A DNA stretch of 35,687 nt from Gemmataceae bacterium (GCA_020847555.1 JADLBT010000373.1:1-35687), one strand, 5' to 3'; counted from the stretch's first letter, positions 16,504 through 25,415 are shown. Numbers and translations: made by a program. Notes: generated by a model not told the origin, from the letters alone.

Positions 16504-18492
16504 ATGCGGCTCGCAGCCGTTCGCCGGACCTTCGCGCTGCTCGCCTTCCTGTCGTTGTCGCTATGCCTCTCGGCCGCCGCCGGCGCGCCGCAGGCCAGCG
16601 GTGAGAAGAAGGGCAAGCCGCGCTTCACCAACCGGCTCGCGAGGGAGACGAGCCCGTACCTGCTGATGCACGCCCACAACCCGGTGGACTGGTATCCGTG
16701 GGGCGAGGAAGCGTTCGCAAAGGCGAGGAAGGAGAACAAGCTCATCTTCCTGTCGATCGGGTACAGCTCCTGTTACTGGTGCCACGTCATGGAGCGCGAG
16801 TCGTTCCAGAACGAGGAGGTGGCGAAGCTCCTCAACAAGCACTTCGTGTCGATCAAGGTGGACCGGGAGGAGCGGCCCGACATCGACCAGGTGTACCTGA
16901 CCGCCGTCACGATCGTGCAGAAGGGGCGCGCCGGCTGGCCGCTGTCGGTGTTTCTCACGCCCGACGGCAAGCCGGTCTTCGGCGGCACCTACTGGCCGCG
17001 CGAGGACCGGGTCATCGAGGGCGAGAAGTACGTCGGGTTCAAAACGATCCTGGCCAGGGCGCAGGAGATCTGGACGAAGGATCCGCAGGGCATCCTCAAG
17101 CAGGGCGACGCGCTCGCCCGGATGACGAGGAACGCCCTCGACGCCGGCCCGCCCGGCATCGCCCTCGTCGAGCTGGACCGCAAGCTCGTCGAAGGCGCCG
17201 TCGAGACGATCAGGGAGCGGTTCGACCCGATCCACGGCGGCTTCGGCAGCCCGCCGAAGTTCAGCGGGCCGAAGTTTCCGATGCCGTCGTACCTGCTTTA
17301 CCTGCTGCGCGTCGGCGAGCGGACGAAGAACGGCGAGCTGATCGGGATGGTAACGCTCACTCTCGACAAGATGGCCCAGGGCGGCATCTGCGACCAGCTC
17401 GGCGGCGGGTTCCACCGCTACAGCACCGAGCGCACGTGGACGGTCCCGCACTTTGAGAAGATGCTCTACGACAACGCCCAGCTGGTCGAGGCGTATGCCC
17501 ACGCCTACCGCCTGACGAAGAAGCCGCTCTATCGCCGCGTCCTGCACGAGACGCTCGGCTACGTTCTCCGCGAGATGACCGCGCCGGCCGGCGGGTTCTA
17601 CTCCTCGCAGGACGCCGAGACGCACCACGAGGAGGGCCGCTTCTACGTCTGGACCGAGAAGGAACTGCAGGACGCGCTGCCCGCCAACGAGGGCGCAAGG
17701 CTGTTCCGCAAGGTCTACGGGCTGGACGGCAAGCCGAACTTCGAGGGCAAGTATCACATCCTCACCCTGCCGAAACTCCTGCCCGACGTGGCGAAGGAAC
17801 TGAAGCTGACGGAGGCGCAGCTGGACGAGCGGCTCGCCCCGGTGCGGCAGCGGCTGCTGGAGGTGCGCGGCAAGCGCGACCGGCCGTTCCGCAACGAGGT
17901 GATGCTGACCGGCTGGAGCGGGCAGATGATCGCCGGGTTCGCCGAGGCGGGCCGCACTCTCAAGGAGAAAAAGTACCTCGACGCGGCGGCGCGCGGCGCC
18001 GATTTTGTCCTCAAGCACCAGAAGACGAAGGACGGCCGGTTGCTGCGCACCTACGGGGCACAGCCGGGACAGGCGCCGAAGGCGCAGGGGGCCGCCTACC
18101 TGGAGGACTACGCCTTCCTCGCCCACGGGCTGCTGAACCTGCACGCGGCGACGGGCGAAAAGAAGTGGCTGGCGGAGGCGCGAGCGCTGACCGACGCGAT
18201 GGTCAAGCACCACGGCGAGGAGAAGGCCGGCGGCTACTACTTCACGTCCCACGATCACGAGAAACTGTTCGCCCGGCACAAGGACCAGCACGACGGAGCG
18301 CAGCCGGCGGGCAACAGCATGGCGCTGCAGAACCTGGCGCGGCTGTGGGTCGCGACGGGCGAGGAGCGCTACCGCAAGGAGGCGGCGAAGGGGTTCCGGT
18401 CGTTCGCCGGCTCGCTGCAGGCCCACCCCGCCGCCCTGACGACGAGGCTGCACGCGCTGGACATCCACCTCGACCGGCCGAAAGGGAAGTGA
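16504..18492 (+). CDS. Secreted DUF255 (YyaL/SPATA20-like) thioredoxin-domain protein
   Basis: The 662-residue product begins with a signal peptide (to about 27), then the family opening [25 protein letters not shown] thioredoxin fold with the CYWC motif (Cys90, Cys93) is followed by an (alpha/alpha)6-barrel-like region of about 450 residues with [28 protein letters not shown] and [11 protein letters not shown], as in the family. Length is typical. Many relatives are cytosolic; export of this one is supported by the signal peptide and by the DsbD-alpha-like gene just upstream. ATG 16504 has GAGGAC upstream. Biochemical activity of the family is poorly known; cellobiose-epimerase-like and thiol-redox roles have been suggested. 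Confidence 0.88.
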   Translation: MRLAAVRRTFALLAFLSLSLCLSAAAGAPQASGEKKGKPRFTNRLARETSPYLLMHAHNPVDWYPWGEEAFAKARKENKLIFLSIGYSSCYWCHVMERESFQNEEVAKLLNKHFVSIKVDREERPDIDQVYLTAVTIVQKGRAGWPLSVFLTPDGKPVFGGTYWPREDRVIEGEKYVGFKTILARAQEIWTKDPQGILKQGDALARMTRNALDAGPPGIALVELDRKLVEGAVETIRERFDPIHGGFGSPPKFSGPKFPMPSYLLYLLRVGERTKNGELIGMVTLTLDKMAQGGICDQLGGGFHRYSTERTWTVPHFEKMLYDNAQLVEAYAHAYRLTKKPLYRRVLHETLGYVLREMTAPAGGFYSSQDAETHHEEGRFYVWTEKELQDALPANEGARLFRKVYGLDGKPNFEGKYHILTLPKLLPDVAKELKLTEAQLDERLAPVRQRLLEVRGKRDRPFRNEVMLTGWSGQMIAGFAEAGRTLKEKKYLDAAARGADFVLKHQKTKDGRLLRTYGAQPGQAPKAQGAAYLEDYAFLAHGLLNLHAATGEKKWLAEARALTDAMVKHHGEEKAGGYYFTSHDHEKLFARHKDQHDGAQPAGNSMALQNLARLWVATGEERYRKEAAKGFRSFAGSLQAHPAALTTRLHALDIHLDRPKGK

Positions 18493-18494
18493 GG

Positions 18495-18512
18495 GGCTTC
18501 GTGCCCCCTTAA
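18495..18512. terminator. Short hairpin between convergent genes
   Basis: AGGGGC-TTCGTG-CCCCCTT is a small GC-rich hairpin with the arms nearly flush to the DUF255 stop. A broken AAAGCCCAC half of the palindromic element follows at 18515. Confidence 0.4.
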
Positions 18513-18522
18513 AGCCCACAAG

Positions 18523-18975
18523 TTATTTCAGCCCGTTCAGCCGCAGGAACTCCTCGGCCCAGCGGTAGTGATCGAGCAACCCCGCGGTCGAGCGCCCGAG
18601 AAGGTGGTACGCCACGAACAGCGCCTCCACCGACGCCAGCCCGTTGTCCGGATCGGTCCCCAGCTTCGACGACCGCGGGTACGCGGTGCGGTAGCCGTGC
18701 AGCGACCGCGGCGGTACGTCGAGGAAGTCGCGCTCCATCGCCTCCGCCCAGCGCCAGCTGCCGTCCAGCAGCAACACGCCTCTGTCGGCGTCCGCGGCCG
18801 TCAGGTCCGGCCCCTCGGCCGCCAGGCGAACGTACCCCTCCAGCGCCGGCCGCTCTCTGACCGGGTGGCGCAGCAGCACGATGTCGGGACGGTCCTTGAG
18901 CGGCAGGATCGAACACTTGCGCGGGTTCTCCTTCGGGTGGCGAACAATCAGGGTGACCGGAACGGGCGCCATCAT
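18523..18975 (-). CDS. Tsr3/DUF367-like protein
   Basis: The 150-residue product resembles Tsr3, the rRNA aminocarboxypropyl transferase of archaea and eukaryotes. It has the short N-terminal RLI-like segment with a (K/R)xC step (RHPKENPRKCSILPL), the core LLLDGSWRWAEAMERDF (Tsr3 has VDCSW here) and the C-terminal NGLASVEALFVAYHLLG to YRWAEEFLRLN, which is a close match to the SVEA...FxWGxxFLxLN end of Tsr3. Start is ATG 18975 or the adjacent ATG 18972, with GAGGC before them. It is divergent from the selenoprotein genes, 136 bp apart. Bacterial members are little studied; the substrate is inferred only from the family. Confidence 0.65.
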   Translation of the reverse strand: MMAPVPVTLIVRHPKENPRKCSILPLKDRPDIVLLRHPVRERPALEGYVRLAAEGPDLTAADADRGVLLLDGSWRWAEAMERDFLDVPPRSLHGYRTAYPRSSKLGTDPDNGLASVEALFVAYHLLGRSTAGLLDHYRWAEEFLRLNGLK

Positions 18976-19013
18976 CCGCGGAGCCTCGCGCGCCGCCGCG
19001 GCACCCCGGTGCC

Positions 19014-19041
19014 TTGAAAGGCGGGGGGCCGCGGCTAAAAT
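19014..19041 (+). promoter_or_regulatory. Promoter of the selenoprotein genes
   Basis: TTGAAA (19014-19019), a 16-nt spacer and TAAAAT (19036-19041) give a good vegetative promoter about 70 bp before the SelW-like start. The dyad GGCAC-CCCG-GTGCC (19000-19013) ends right at the -35 and could be an operator. Confidence 0.65.
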
Positions 19042-19111
19042 GAGCGTCAGAGCCTCCTTCACCCTAGCAATCCTGCCGGGGCCAGGGGAAGGCCCGAGGG
19101 AGAAGAAGGCA

Positions 19112-19363
19112 ATGCAGGTGGAACTGAAATACTGCTCGATGTGAGGGTACGAGCCCAAAGCCCTCAGTTTGACGGGCAAACTCCTGACCGCGTACAAGCA
19201 GCAGATCAAGAACCTCACACTCATCCCGACGGGCGGCGGGGCGTTTGAACTCTCCCTCGACGGAAATCTGGTGTACTCGAAGCTCGATACGGGGCAATTC
19301 CCCGACGAGCAGTGGGCTGTCGAGACCGTTGGCAAGCGCCTGAAAGCCCCAGCTGGCAGATGA
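19112..19363 (+). CDS. Rdx-family (SelW/SelT/SelH-like) selenoprotein
   Basis: ATG 19112 reads MQVELKYCSM, then an in-frame TGA at 19142-19144, then GYEPKALSLTGKLL and onwards to a TGA at 19361. Reading the first TGA as selenocysteine gives an 83-residue protein with the redox motif C8-S-M-U11, the CxxU of Rdx proteins, on the first beta-alpha turn where the family has it. Downstream family features fit: LTLIPTGGGAFELSLDGNLVYSKLDTGQFPD. A GAGGGAGAAGAAGG site precedes the start. A SECIS-like hairpin lies 21 nt after the TGA. Conventional annotation would start after the TGA (at 19169 or later) and lose the active site. Its role is presumably thiol-dependent redox in the cytosol. selD follows 71 bp downstream. 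Confidence 0.85.
19166..19182 (+). promoter_or_regulatory. SECIS candidate of the SelW-like gene
   Basis: AGTTTG (19166-19171) and CAAACT (19177-19182) form a perfect 6-bp stem with loop ACGGG. The loop begins 27 nt after the TGA and contains G residues, within the distance range reported for bacterial SECIS elements. It is inside the coding sequence as required in bacteria. Confidence 0.6.
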
Positions 19364-19434
19364 GGCCCCTCGACCTGGCGGGGCACTGCGGCAGCGGGGT
19401 CGCGGCGGGCCGTTCGCAAGGCAGGGGATCTCGG

Positions 19435-20493
19435 ATGCTGTTCTTCGGTCGGAAAAAACGCCTGACGGATTACGCCTCGTGCGCCGGTTGAGCGGGTAAG
19501 CTCCCGCCGGGGAGCATCGCGCAGGTTCTGCGCCACCTCAACAAGGTCGAGGATCCGAACCTCCTCGTCGGCACCGAAACGCACGACGACGCGGGGGTGT
19601 ACCGCCTGACGGACGAGATTGCGCTCGTCCAGACGATCGACTTCTTCCCGCCGGTCGTCAATGATCCGTTCGTTTACGGCCAGATTGCGGCCGCCAACTC
19701 CCTCAGCGACGTCTACGCGATGGGCGGCCGCCCGCTGACCGCCCTGAACCTCGTCGGCTACCCCGACGACAAGGATCCGGCCCTGACCTGGCTCGGCCAG
19801 ATCATCGAGGGCGCCGAGGACCGCATGCGAGCGGCCGGCGCCGTCGTCGTCGGCGGGCACACGGTCCGCGACAGCGAGATCAAGTTCGGCTACGCGGTCA
19901 CCGGCATCATCCACCCGCAGAAGATCCTCACCAACGCCGGGGTGAAGCCCGGCGACAAGCTCGTCCTCACCAAGCCGCTCGGGACCGGGTTCATCACAAC
20001 CGCCCACAAGGCCGACGCCTGCCCCGAGGAAACGTACCGGGCGGCGGTCGCGAGCATGATCCAGCTCAACGACATCGGCCGCGATGCCATGCTGGAGGTC
20101 GGGGCCAACGCCGCCACGGACATCACCGGCTTCGGGTTGGCCGGCCACGCATTCGAGATGGCCGAGGGCAGCAGCACGACCATCGTCGTCGAGTTGTCGC
20201 GGCTGCCGCTCATCCCCGGCGCCGAGGCGCTGGCCCACAAGCCGTACCTGACCCGGGCCAGCGCCACCAACGCCGCCTACGTCGCGCCGAAGTTGCGCAA
20301 GGAAGGCAAGCTCGACCCGGTGCGCCTGGAGTTCTTCTACGATGCCCAGACGTCGGGCGGGATGCTTATCAGCGTCCCCGCCGCCCGCGCAGATGTCCTG
20401 GTCGAGAAGGCACGGGCAAAAGGGGCGCCGGCCGCCTGCGTGATCGGCGAGGTTCTTGCCCGCACCGACGCGGCTCTCGTCCTGCGGCCCTGA
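19435..20493 (+). CDS. selD: Selenide, water dikinase, selenocysteine-containing
   Basis: SelD makes selenophosphate from selenide and ATP for selenocysteine and selenouridine synthesis. ATG 19435 (GCAGGGGAT upstream) gives MLFFGRKKRLTDYASCAG, then in-frame TGA at 19489-19491 (codon 19), then AGKLPPGSIAQVL and 352 residues in all, the usual family length. The TGA falls exactly at the catalytic Cys/Sec position in the Gly-rich loop, followed by the conserved Lys22. Later motifs fit: DDAGVYRL, TIDFFPPVVNDPFVYGQIAA, NSLSDVYAMGG, GGHTV and TDITGFGLAGH. A hairpin starts 8 nt after the TGA. This is an intact selenoprotein, not a truncated gene; a caller that treats TGA as stop would begin at 19597. 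Confidence 0.95.
19500..19515 (+). promoter_or_regulatory. SECIS candidate of selD
   Basis: GCTCCC (19500-19505), loop GCCG, GGGAGC (19510-19515): a perfect 6-bp stem beginning 8 nt after the TGA codon, close to the geometry of the fdhF element. An alternative GCGGG/CCCGC pairing nearer the TGA is possible. Confidence 0.6.
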
Positions 20494-20513
20494 GCGGGTC
20501 TGCCGTTTGCGGC

Positions 20514-20544
20514 TTCGCGTCCAGGTGTTGACACCCGACGCGAA
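20514..20544. terminator. Hairpin between selD and the convergent EF-hand gene
   Basis: TTCGCGTC (20514-20521) pairs with GACGCGAA (20537-20544), with a nested GGTGT/ACACC stem inside. It lies 20 bp after the selD stop and 28 bp from the end of the convergent gene. No T-run is present. Confidence 0.5.
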
Positions 20545-20571
20545 CCCGTAAGCGGCGCAAGGTGCCCCGCG

Positions 20572-21009
20572 CTACTTCTTCTTCAGCTCCTCGATCGCTT
20601 TCTTCAGCGCCTCCGGGTCGAAGTCGCCACCCTTGAAACGCTCGAGCAGTTTCTTCAACTGCTCGGGATCGAAGTTGCCCTTCCTGCCCTTGAATCGCTC
20701 CAGGATCTTTTTGAGGTTCTCCGGGTCGAGGTTGCCGCCGAACCGTTCGAGGATCTTCTTCAGCCGGTCCGGGTCGAGCCCAGCTCCGCCCAGCCGGCGC
20801 GCCGCCGGGTACACCTCGGGCAGCTTCTTGAACTCGTCCAGCGACACCTTGCCGTCGCCATTCGTGTCCAGCTTCTTGAACAGAGCCTCCAGGTCGGGGC
20901 CTGCCTTCCGGGCCGGTTGCTTCGGCTCCGGCTGCTCGTCGTCGGCACGGCCGGCGCCGACCAGTCCCAGCGCCGCGACCAACCCGCACACCCCCAGCAA
21001 GCGCGTCAT
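20572..21009 (-). CDS. Secreted EF-hand protein with four C-terminal helical repeats
   Basis: The 145-residue product has a signal peptide (TRLLGVCGLVAALGLVGAGRA), a canonical calcium loop DTNGDGKVSLDEF (about residues 51-63) and then four tandem units of 16-19 residues with the pattern (L/F)DPxxLKKxLERFKG: LDPDRLKKILERFGGN, LDPENLKKILERFKG, FDPEQLKKLLERFKG and FDPEALKKAIEELKKK. The units are strongly charged and probably amphipathic helices. ATG 21009 follows GGAGAGGA at a good distance; the longer frame to 21264 crosses the divergent promoter region. A single EF-hand is visible. Function is unknown, perhaps calcium-dependent binding at the cell surface. Confidence 0.75.
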   Translation of the reverse strand: MTRLLGVCGLVAALGLVGAGRADDEQPEPKQPARKAGPDLEALFKKLDTNGDGKVSLDEFKKLPEVYPAARRLGGAGLDPDRLKKILERFGGNLDPENLKKILERFKGRKGNFDPEQLKKLLERFKGGDFDPEALKKAIEELKKK

Positions 21010-21120
21010 GAACGGAGTCCTCTCCCTGGCACGGGTGCCCGCCCCGGACCCGCCAGGCGGCGCCGGGGCGCGGTGGGGTGGCATCACAGACCATCCCACC
21101 AGATATAACCCCACCACAGC

Positions 21121-21157
21121 GGGGGACGTTTCGCAATCTCTTGCGAACGTGTGCCCC
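21121..21157. promoter_or_regulatory. Long inverted repeat in the divergent promoter region
   Basis: TCGCAA-TCTC-TTGCGA (21131-21146) is a perfect dyad, extended outward by ACGT/ACGT (with one bulged T) and GGGG/CCCC. It lies between the EF-hand gene (-) and the transporter gene (+), 110-150 bp from each, so it may be a shared operator. The TTATATC read on the minus strand nearby could be a -10 for the EF-hand gene. Confidence 0.45.
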
Positions 21158-21275
21158 CGCCCTCCGGGCCGACCGGGATTGACAGGGGGGACGCGCCCGC
21201 CCGACAATCCCCAGTGCCGCGGTCGGCGGCCCCGTGGCTGCCGTACCCGCCGTCGCCCGCTCACGAGGACGTTCC

Positions 21276-23339
21276 ATGACTGCCGACCCGGCCGTCCCCG
21301 GCGCCGCTGCCGCCGACTCCGTACCCGACCTCCCCCCCGACCCCCACCAACCGCAACCCCACCACCAGAGCTTCTGGCTATGGGTCATGTGCCTGACCGG
21401 GGTGGACTACTTCAGCACCCTCGGCTACCAGCCGTCCATCGCCTTCGAGGCAACCGGGCTGCTCACCCCGTTCGCGACGCTGATTCTCGTCCTCGTTACT
21501 CTGTGCGGTGCCCTGCCGGTGTACGCCTACGTCGCCGGCCAGTCGCCGCACGGCCAGGGGTCGATCGGCATGCTCGAGCGGCTGATGCGCGGGTGGGGCG
21601 GCAAGATTGTCGTCCTGGTCCTGCTCGGGTTCGCCGCCACCGACTTCGTCATCACCAAGACCCTGTCCGCGGCCGACGCCGCCGCCCACCTGATCGCCAA
21701 CCCGCTGGTGCGCGAATCGTTCAGCTTCTCCCGCAGCCAGCTCGTCGTCACCATGGCGCTGCTGGTCCTCCTCGGAGCGATGTTCCTGCGCGGCTTCAAG
21801 GAGGTAATTGGTCTGGCAGTTGTTCTCGTCGGCGTCTACCTGATCCTCAACGTGATCGTCGTCGGCAGTGGGGTGTACCATGTGCTGACCCACCCGGGCG
21901 CCGTCGATGCGTGGCTGCACGCGGTCCACGACCCGACCGCCGACGTGGTCCGGGATCTCCACGTCGAGCACGCTCCGTTCTCCCCCGGCGGCAGCTGGCT
22001 GGGCATCTTCGCCCTCTCGGCGCTGCTGTTCCCCAAGCTCGCCCTGGGGCTGAGCGGATTCGAGACCGGCGTGGCCGTCATGCCGCTCGTGCGGGGGGGC
22101 GCCGGGGACACGCACGACCGGCCAGCCGGCCGCATCCGCAACACGCGCAAGTTGCTGATCACCGCCGCCCTGGTCATGTCCGTCCTGCTGATCGGCTCGT
22201 CGGTGGTGACGAGCACCCTGATCGACCCGCACGTGATGCGACGAGAAACCCAAATCGATCCGGAGACGGGGCAGGAGATCCCGGGGGCGAAGGACCGGGC
22301 TCTCGCCTACCTGGCGCACGGCGAGCTGCTCAAGAACGGCCGCCGGGCGAGCGAGGCGATCAACCCGCTGTTCGGCGAGTGGTTCGGCACCTGCTACGAC
22401 CTGAGCACGATCGCCATCCTCTGGTTCGCCGGCGCCAGCGCCATGGCCGCGCTGCTCAACCTGGTGCCGCAGTACCTGCCGCGCTACGGCATGGCTCCGG
22501 AGTGGGCGCGGGCCGTCCGGCCGCTCGTCCTGCTGTTCACCGGCATCAATCTGTTCGTCACATGGGAGTTCGACGCCAGCGTCGAGAAGCAGGGGGCCGC
22601 TTACGCCACCGGCGTGCTGGTGCTGATATCCAGCGCGTGCCTGGCATCCGTCATCGCCATGTGGCGCGCCCGCGAGGGGCCGTGGTATCGGCGCCTGCCG
22701 TGGCTGTACGCGGGGATCCTGATCGTCTTCTGTTACACGACGGCGGCGAACATTGTCGAGCGGCCGGTCGGACTGTTCATCGCAATGTGGTTCATCCTGG
22801 GGATCGTCGCTGCGTCGATCGTGTCGCGCCTGCGCCGCAGCAAGGAACTGCGGTTCGCTGGATGGAAATACGTGGACGAACATTCACACTTCCTGTGGGA
22901 CAGCCTCAAGCACCTGGAGTTCCCGGTCCTGGTGCCTCACCGGCCGGGCGGGCGCAGCCTGGCGGCGAAGGAGGAGACAATCCGCCAGGAGCACCGGCTG
23001 GGGCCGGAGGTGCCGGTCGTCTTCGTCGAGGCGGAGCGCGGGGATCCGAGCGAGTTCTACCAGACGCCGCTGATGGAGGTCATCCAGCAGGAGGGGCGGT
23101 TCATCATCCGGGTGACTCGGTGCGCGTCGATCCCGCACGCGATCGCGACCCTGGCGCTGGAGCTGTCGCAGACGGGCGCGCCGCCGGAGATCCACTTCGG
23201 GTGGTCGAACGAGAGCCCGATGGCGGCGAACCTGAGCTTCGTCCTGTTCGGCGAGGGCAACGTGCCGTGGATGGTGCGCGAGCTGGTCCTCCAGGCCGAG
23301 CCCGATCCGCAGCGCCAGCCGCGCATCGTCGTCGGCTGA
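21276..23339 (+). CDS. APC-superfamily transporter with a cytoplasmic C-terminal domain
   Basis: The 687-residue product has about 12 hydrophobic segments up to residue 520 and a soluble C-terminal domain of about 165 residues. The opening of the membrane part ([23 protein letters not shown]) resembles the first broken helix of APC-type permeases such as amino acid and KimA-type potassium transporters. The C-terminal domain ([14 protein letters not shown] to [14 protein letters not shown] to EIHFGW) looks like a soluble alpha/beta domain and may be regulatory. ATG 21276 is preceded by ACGAGGACG. The N-terminal 35 residues are Pro-rich. The substrate cannot be told from sequence alone. Confidence 0.75.
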   Translation: MTADPAVPGAAAADSVPDLPPDPHQPQPHHQSFWLWVMCLTGVDYFSTLGYQPSIAFEATGLLTPFATLILVLVTLCGALPVYAYVAGQSPHGQGSIGMLERLMRGWGGKIVVLVLLGFAATDFVITKTLSAADAAAHLIANPLVRESFSFSRSQLVVTMALLVLLGAMFLRGFKEVIGLAVVLVGVYLILNVIVVGSGVYHVLTHPGAVDAWLHAVHDPTADVVRDLHVEHAPFSPGGSWLGIFALSALLFPKLALGLSGFETGVAVMPLVRGGAGDTHDRPAGRIRNTRKLLITAALVMSVLLIGSSVVTSTLIDPHVMRRETQIDPETGQEIPGAKDRALAYLAHGELLKNGRRASEAINPLFGEWFGTCYDLSTIAILWFAGASAMAALLNLVPQYLPRYGMAPEWARAVRPLVLLFTGINLFVTWEFDASVEKQGAAYATGVLVLISSACLASVIAMWRAREGPWYRRLPWLYAGILIVFCYTTAANIVERPVGLFIAMWFILGIVAASIVSRLRRSKELRFAGWKYVDEHSHFLWDSLKHLEFPVLVPHRPGGRSLAAKEETIRQEHRLGPEVPVVFVEAERGDPSEFYQTPLMEVIQQEGRFIIRVTRCASIPHAIATLALELSQTGAPPEIHFGWSNESPMAANLSFVLFGEGNVPWMVRELVLQAEPDPQRQPRIVVG

Positions 23340-23381
23340 TGGCGTGCCTGGGACAACCGGCAAGGACGAGGCGTTTGCTCG

Positions 23382-23399
23382 CACCACCCGTGGGCTTTA
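23382..23399. repeat. Palindromic element copy 7 (half)
   Basis: Only the right arm CACCCGTGGGCTTT remains, just upstream of an extended -10 element. Confidence 0.45.
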
Positions 23400-23405
23400 C
23401 CGAGA

Positions 23406-23414
23406 TGCTACAAT
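23406..23414 (+). promoter_or_regulatory. Extended -10 promoter of the M28 peptidase gene
   Basis: TG-C-TACAAT is a good extended -10 about 95 bp upstream of the peptidase start. No -35 is recognisable; that position is occupied by the half palindromic element. Confidence 0.45.
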
Positions 23415-23508
23415 ACCATCTCCTGCGGGCACGATGAAGGGGCGCGCCCGCGTTGCCGTCCATACCGACGACCGGAGATTTCCTGTCATTCCCACCGAGG
23501 AGACCGCG

Positions 23509-25395
23509 ATGTCACCGAGGCTGTGGTCGGTCTGCCTGCGCCTGGGGGCGCTGGCTGGCCTGCTGGCCCTGGCCGTTCCGCAGGGCCGGGCGAACAAGGA
23601 GGCGAACGAGGCGAGCGAGGCGCGGCTGCGCCGCGACGTCACGTACCTGGCGTCCGACGAGTGCGAGGGCCGTGGGCCGGGCACCAAGGGCATTGACCTG
23701 GCCGCCGCCTACATCGCCAACGAGTTCAAGAAGGCCGGCCTGAAACCGGGCGGCGTCCAGAACACGTACTTCCAGCCGTTCACCATCGCCGCCGGAGCGA
23801 GCAAGCTGGAGGGGTCCGGCAGCCTGCGCCTGACCGGGCCGCAGGGGCAGCAGATCGAGCTGCAGCCGGGCGCCCACTTCGAGATCATGGGTCCGTCCGG
23901 CGGCGGGAAGGTGAATGCGCCGCTCGTGTTCGCCGGGTTCGGCGTCACGACGCCCCAGGGCTACGACGACTACAAGGGCCTGGACGTCAAGGGCAAGGTG
24001 GTCGTGGTCGTCCGCCGCGTACCGCGCTGGGACAACAAGGACGCGCCGTTCGGCGGCAGCGAGCAGGAGAAAACGCGGCTGGCCGCCCTGGTGAACAAGT
24101 TCTTGCTGGCCGACGCGAACCGGGCGGCGGCGGTGCTGCTGGTCAACGACTCCAGCGAGGAGCAGACGACCGGCGATCAGCTCGTGCCGTTCAAGAAGCT
24201 GCCCGGGTTCGGCGCCGGGGCGTCGGTCCCGGTCCTGCACGTGCGCCGGTCGGTCCTCGACGGCATCCTGCTGTCAAGCCTCGGCCGCGGGCTGCGCGAG
24301 CTGGAGCAGGACATCAGCCGCGAGCTGAAACCGCAGAGCGCCCCGCTGCCTGGCTGGAGCGCCCGCATCGAGGCGCCTGTGAAGCGGCCGACGCTCGCGG
24401 TCAAGAATGTTATCGGCGTACTCGAAGGTGCCGGCCCGCTGGCGAACGAGACGGTCGTGGTCGGCGCCCACTACGACCACCTGGGGTATGGCGGGTCCGG
24501 CAGCCTGTCGAAGAACCGCGGCAAGAAGGAGATCCACCACGGGGCCGACGACAACGGCTCGGGCACGACGGCGATGATGGAGCTGGCCCGGCGCTGCGCT
24601 GCCATCAAGGGGCGGCAGGGGCGGCGGCTGGTGTTCATGGCGTTCAGCGCCGAGGAGCGCGGCCTGCTCGGGTCGCGCTACTACTGCGACCGGCAGCCCC
24701 TCTTCCCGCTGGACAAAACGGTCGCGATGGTCAACCTCGACATGGTCGGTCGCCTGTCGCCCGACAAGAAGACGGGCCAGCAGGATCGCCTGATTGTCGA
24801 GGGCGTCAAGACTGGCGTGGGGTTCGAGGAACTGATTGACAAGCTGAACGAGAAGGAGCCGTACCGCTTCCTGCTGGCGAAGCGGAGCGGAGCCTCGGGG
24901 TACAGCGATCACGCCTCGTTTTACGCCAGGAAGGTGCCGGTGATGTTCCTGTGGACGGACACGCACAAGGACTACCACCGGCCGAGCGACACCGCCGAGA
25001 AAATCAACGTCGAGGGGATGCGGCGCATCACCGACATGGCGGAGGAACTGGTAAAGCACTTCGCGGGCACGGTGAAGCGGCCGCAGTACGTCGCGGTAAG
25101 TGGGAAGACCGATCCGTCGGCAAGCCGCCCCACGGGCAAGGGGCCGACGCTCGGTGTGGTGCCGGAGTATGCCGAGGGGGACAAGGGTCTGACGGTGTCT
25201 CAGGTGATCCCCAACCGACCGGCGGCGAAGGCGGGCCTGAAGGACGGCGACGTGATCGTCGAACTGGCCGGCCGCGAGATCCGCAACATCACCGTCTACA
25301 CCGCGGTCCTGCAAACGCTGGTATCTGGGCGTGAGGTGCCGGTGGTCGTGCTGCGCGGCGGCAAGCGGCTCACCCTGAAGGTGACGCCGCAGTGA
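23509..25395 (+). CDS. Secreted M28 zinc aminopeptidase with C-terminal PDZ domain
   Basis: The 628-residue product has a signal peptide (to about 27), a protease-associated insert (about 120-260) and an M28 catalytic domain. Zinc-ligand motifs are visible in order: GAHYDHLG (about 319-326), HHGADDNGSG (Asp347), AFSAEERGLLGS (catalytic and metal Glu at 382-383), NLDMVGR (Asp411) and YSDHASF (His468). All expected ligands are present, so activity is likely. Residues about 540-625 form a PDZ domain (GLTVSQVIPNRPAAKAGLKDGDVIVELAGREI). ATG 23509 is preceded by GAGGAGA; upstream in-frame codons would delay the signal peptide. It probably degrades peptides in the periplasm or outside. Confidence 0.9.
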   Translation: MSPRLWSVCLRLGALAGLLALAVPQGRANKEANEASEARLRRDVTYLASDECEGRGPGTKGIDLAAAYIANEFKKAGLKPGGVQNTYFQPFTIAAGASKLEGSGSLRLTGPQGQQIELQPGAHFEIMGPSGGGKVNAPLVFAGFGVTTPQGYDDYKGLDVKGKVVVVVRRVPRWDNKDAPFGGSEQEKTRLAALVNKFLLADANRAAAVLLVNDSSEEQTTGDQLVPFKKLPGFGAGASVPVLHVRRSVLDGILLSSLGRGLRELEQDISRELKPQSAPLPGWSARIEAPVKRPTLAVKNVIGVLEGAGPLANETVVVGAHYDHLGYGGSGSLSKNRGKKEIHHGADDNGSGTTAMMELARRCAAIKGRQGRRLVFMAFSAEERGLLGSRYYCDRQPLFPLDKTVAMVNLDMVGRLSPDKKTGQQDRLIVEGVKTGVGFEELIDKLNEKEPYRFLLAKRSGASGYSDHASFYARKVPVMFLWTDTHKDYHRPSDTAEKINVEGMRRITDMAEELVKHFAGTVKRPQYVAVSGKTDPSASRPTGKGPTLGVVPEYAEGDKGLTVSQVIPNRPAAKAGLKDGDVIVELAGREIRNITVYTAVLQTLVSGREVPVVVLRGGKRLTLKVTPQ

Positions 25396-25415
25396 CGCCT
25401 GACAAGGAATGAGGG

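Noticed and set aside
19489..19491. TGA in selD as an inactivating stop
   Set aside because: It falls exactly at the catalytic Cys/Sec position, the frame is intact on both sides, and a hairpin follows; selenocysteine is the better reading.
18523..20238. Long minus-strand open frame of 571 codons over the selenoprotein genes
   Set aside because: Only its last 150 codons form a recognisable protein (Tsr3-like, from 18975). The rest is antisense to the SelW-like gene and selD, with low-complexity Arg/Asp/Val composition typical of shadow frames.
20633..23437. Plus-strand open frame of 934 codons
   Set aside because: It is antisense to the EF-hand gene and out of frame with the transporter, with an Arg/Pro-rich composition and no family features.
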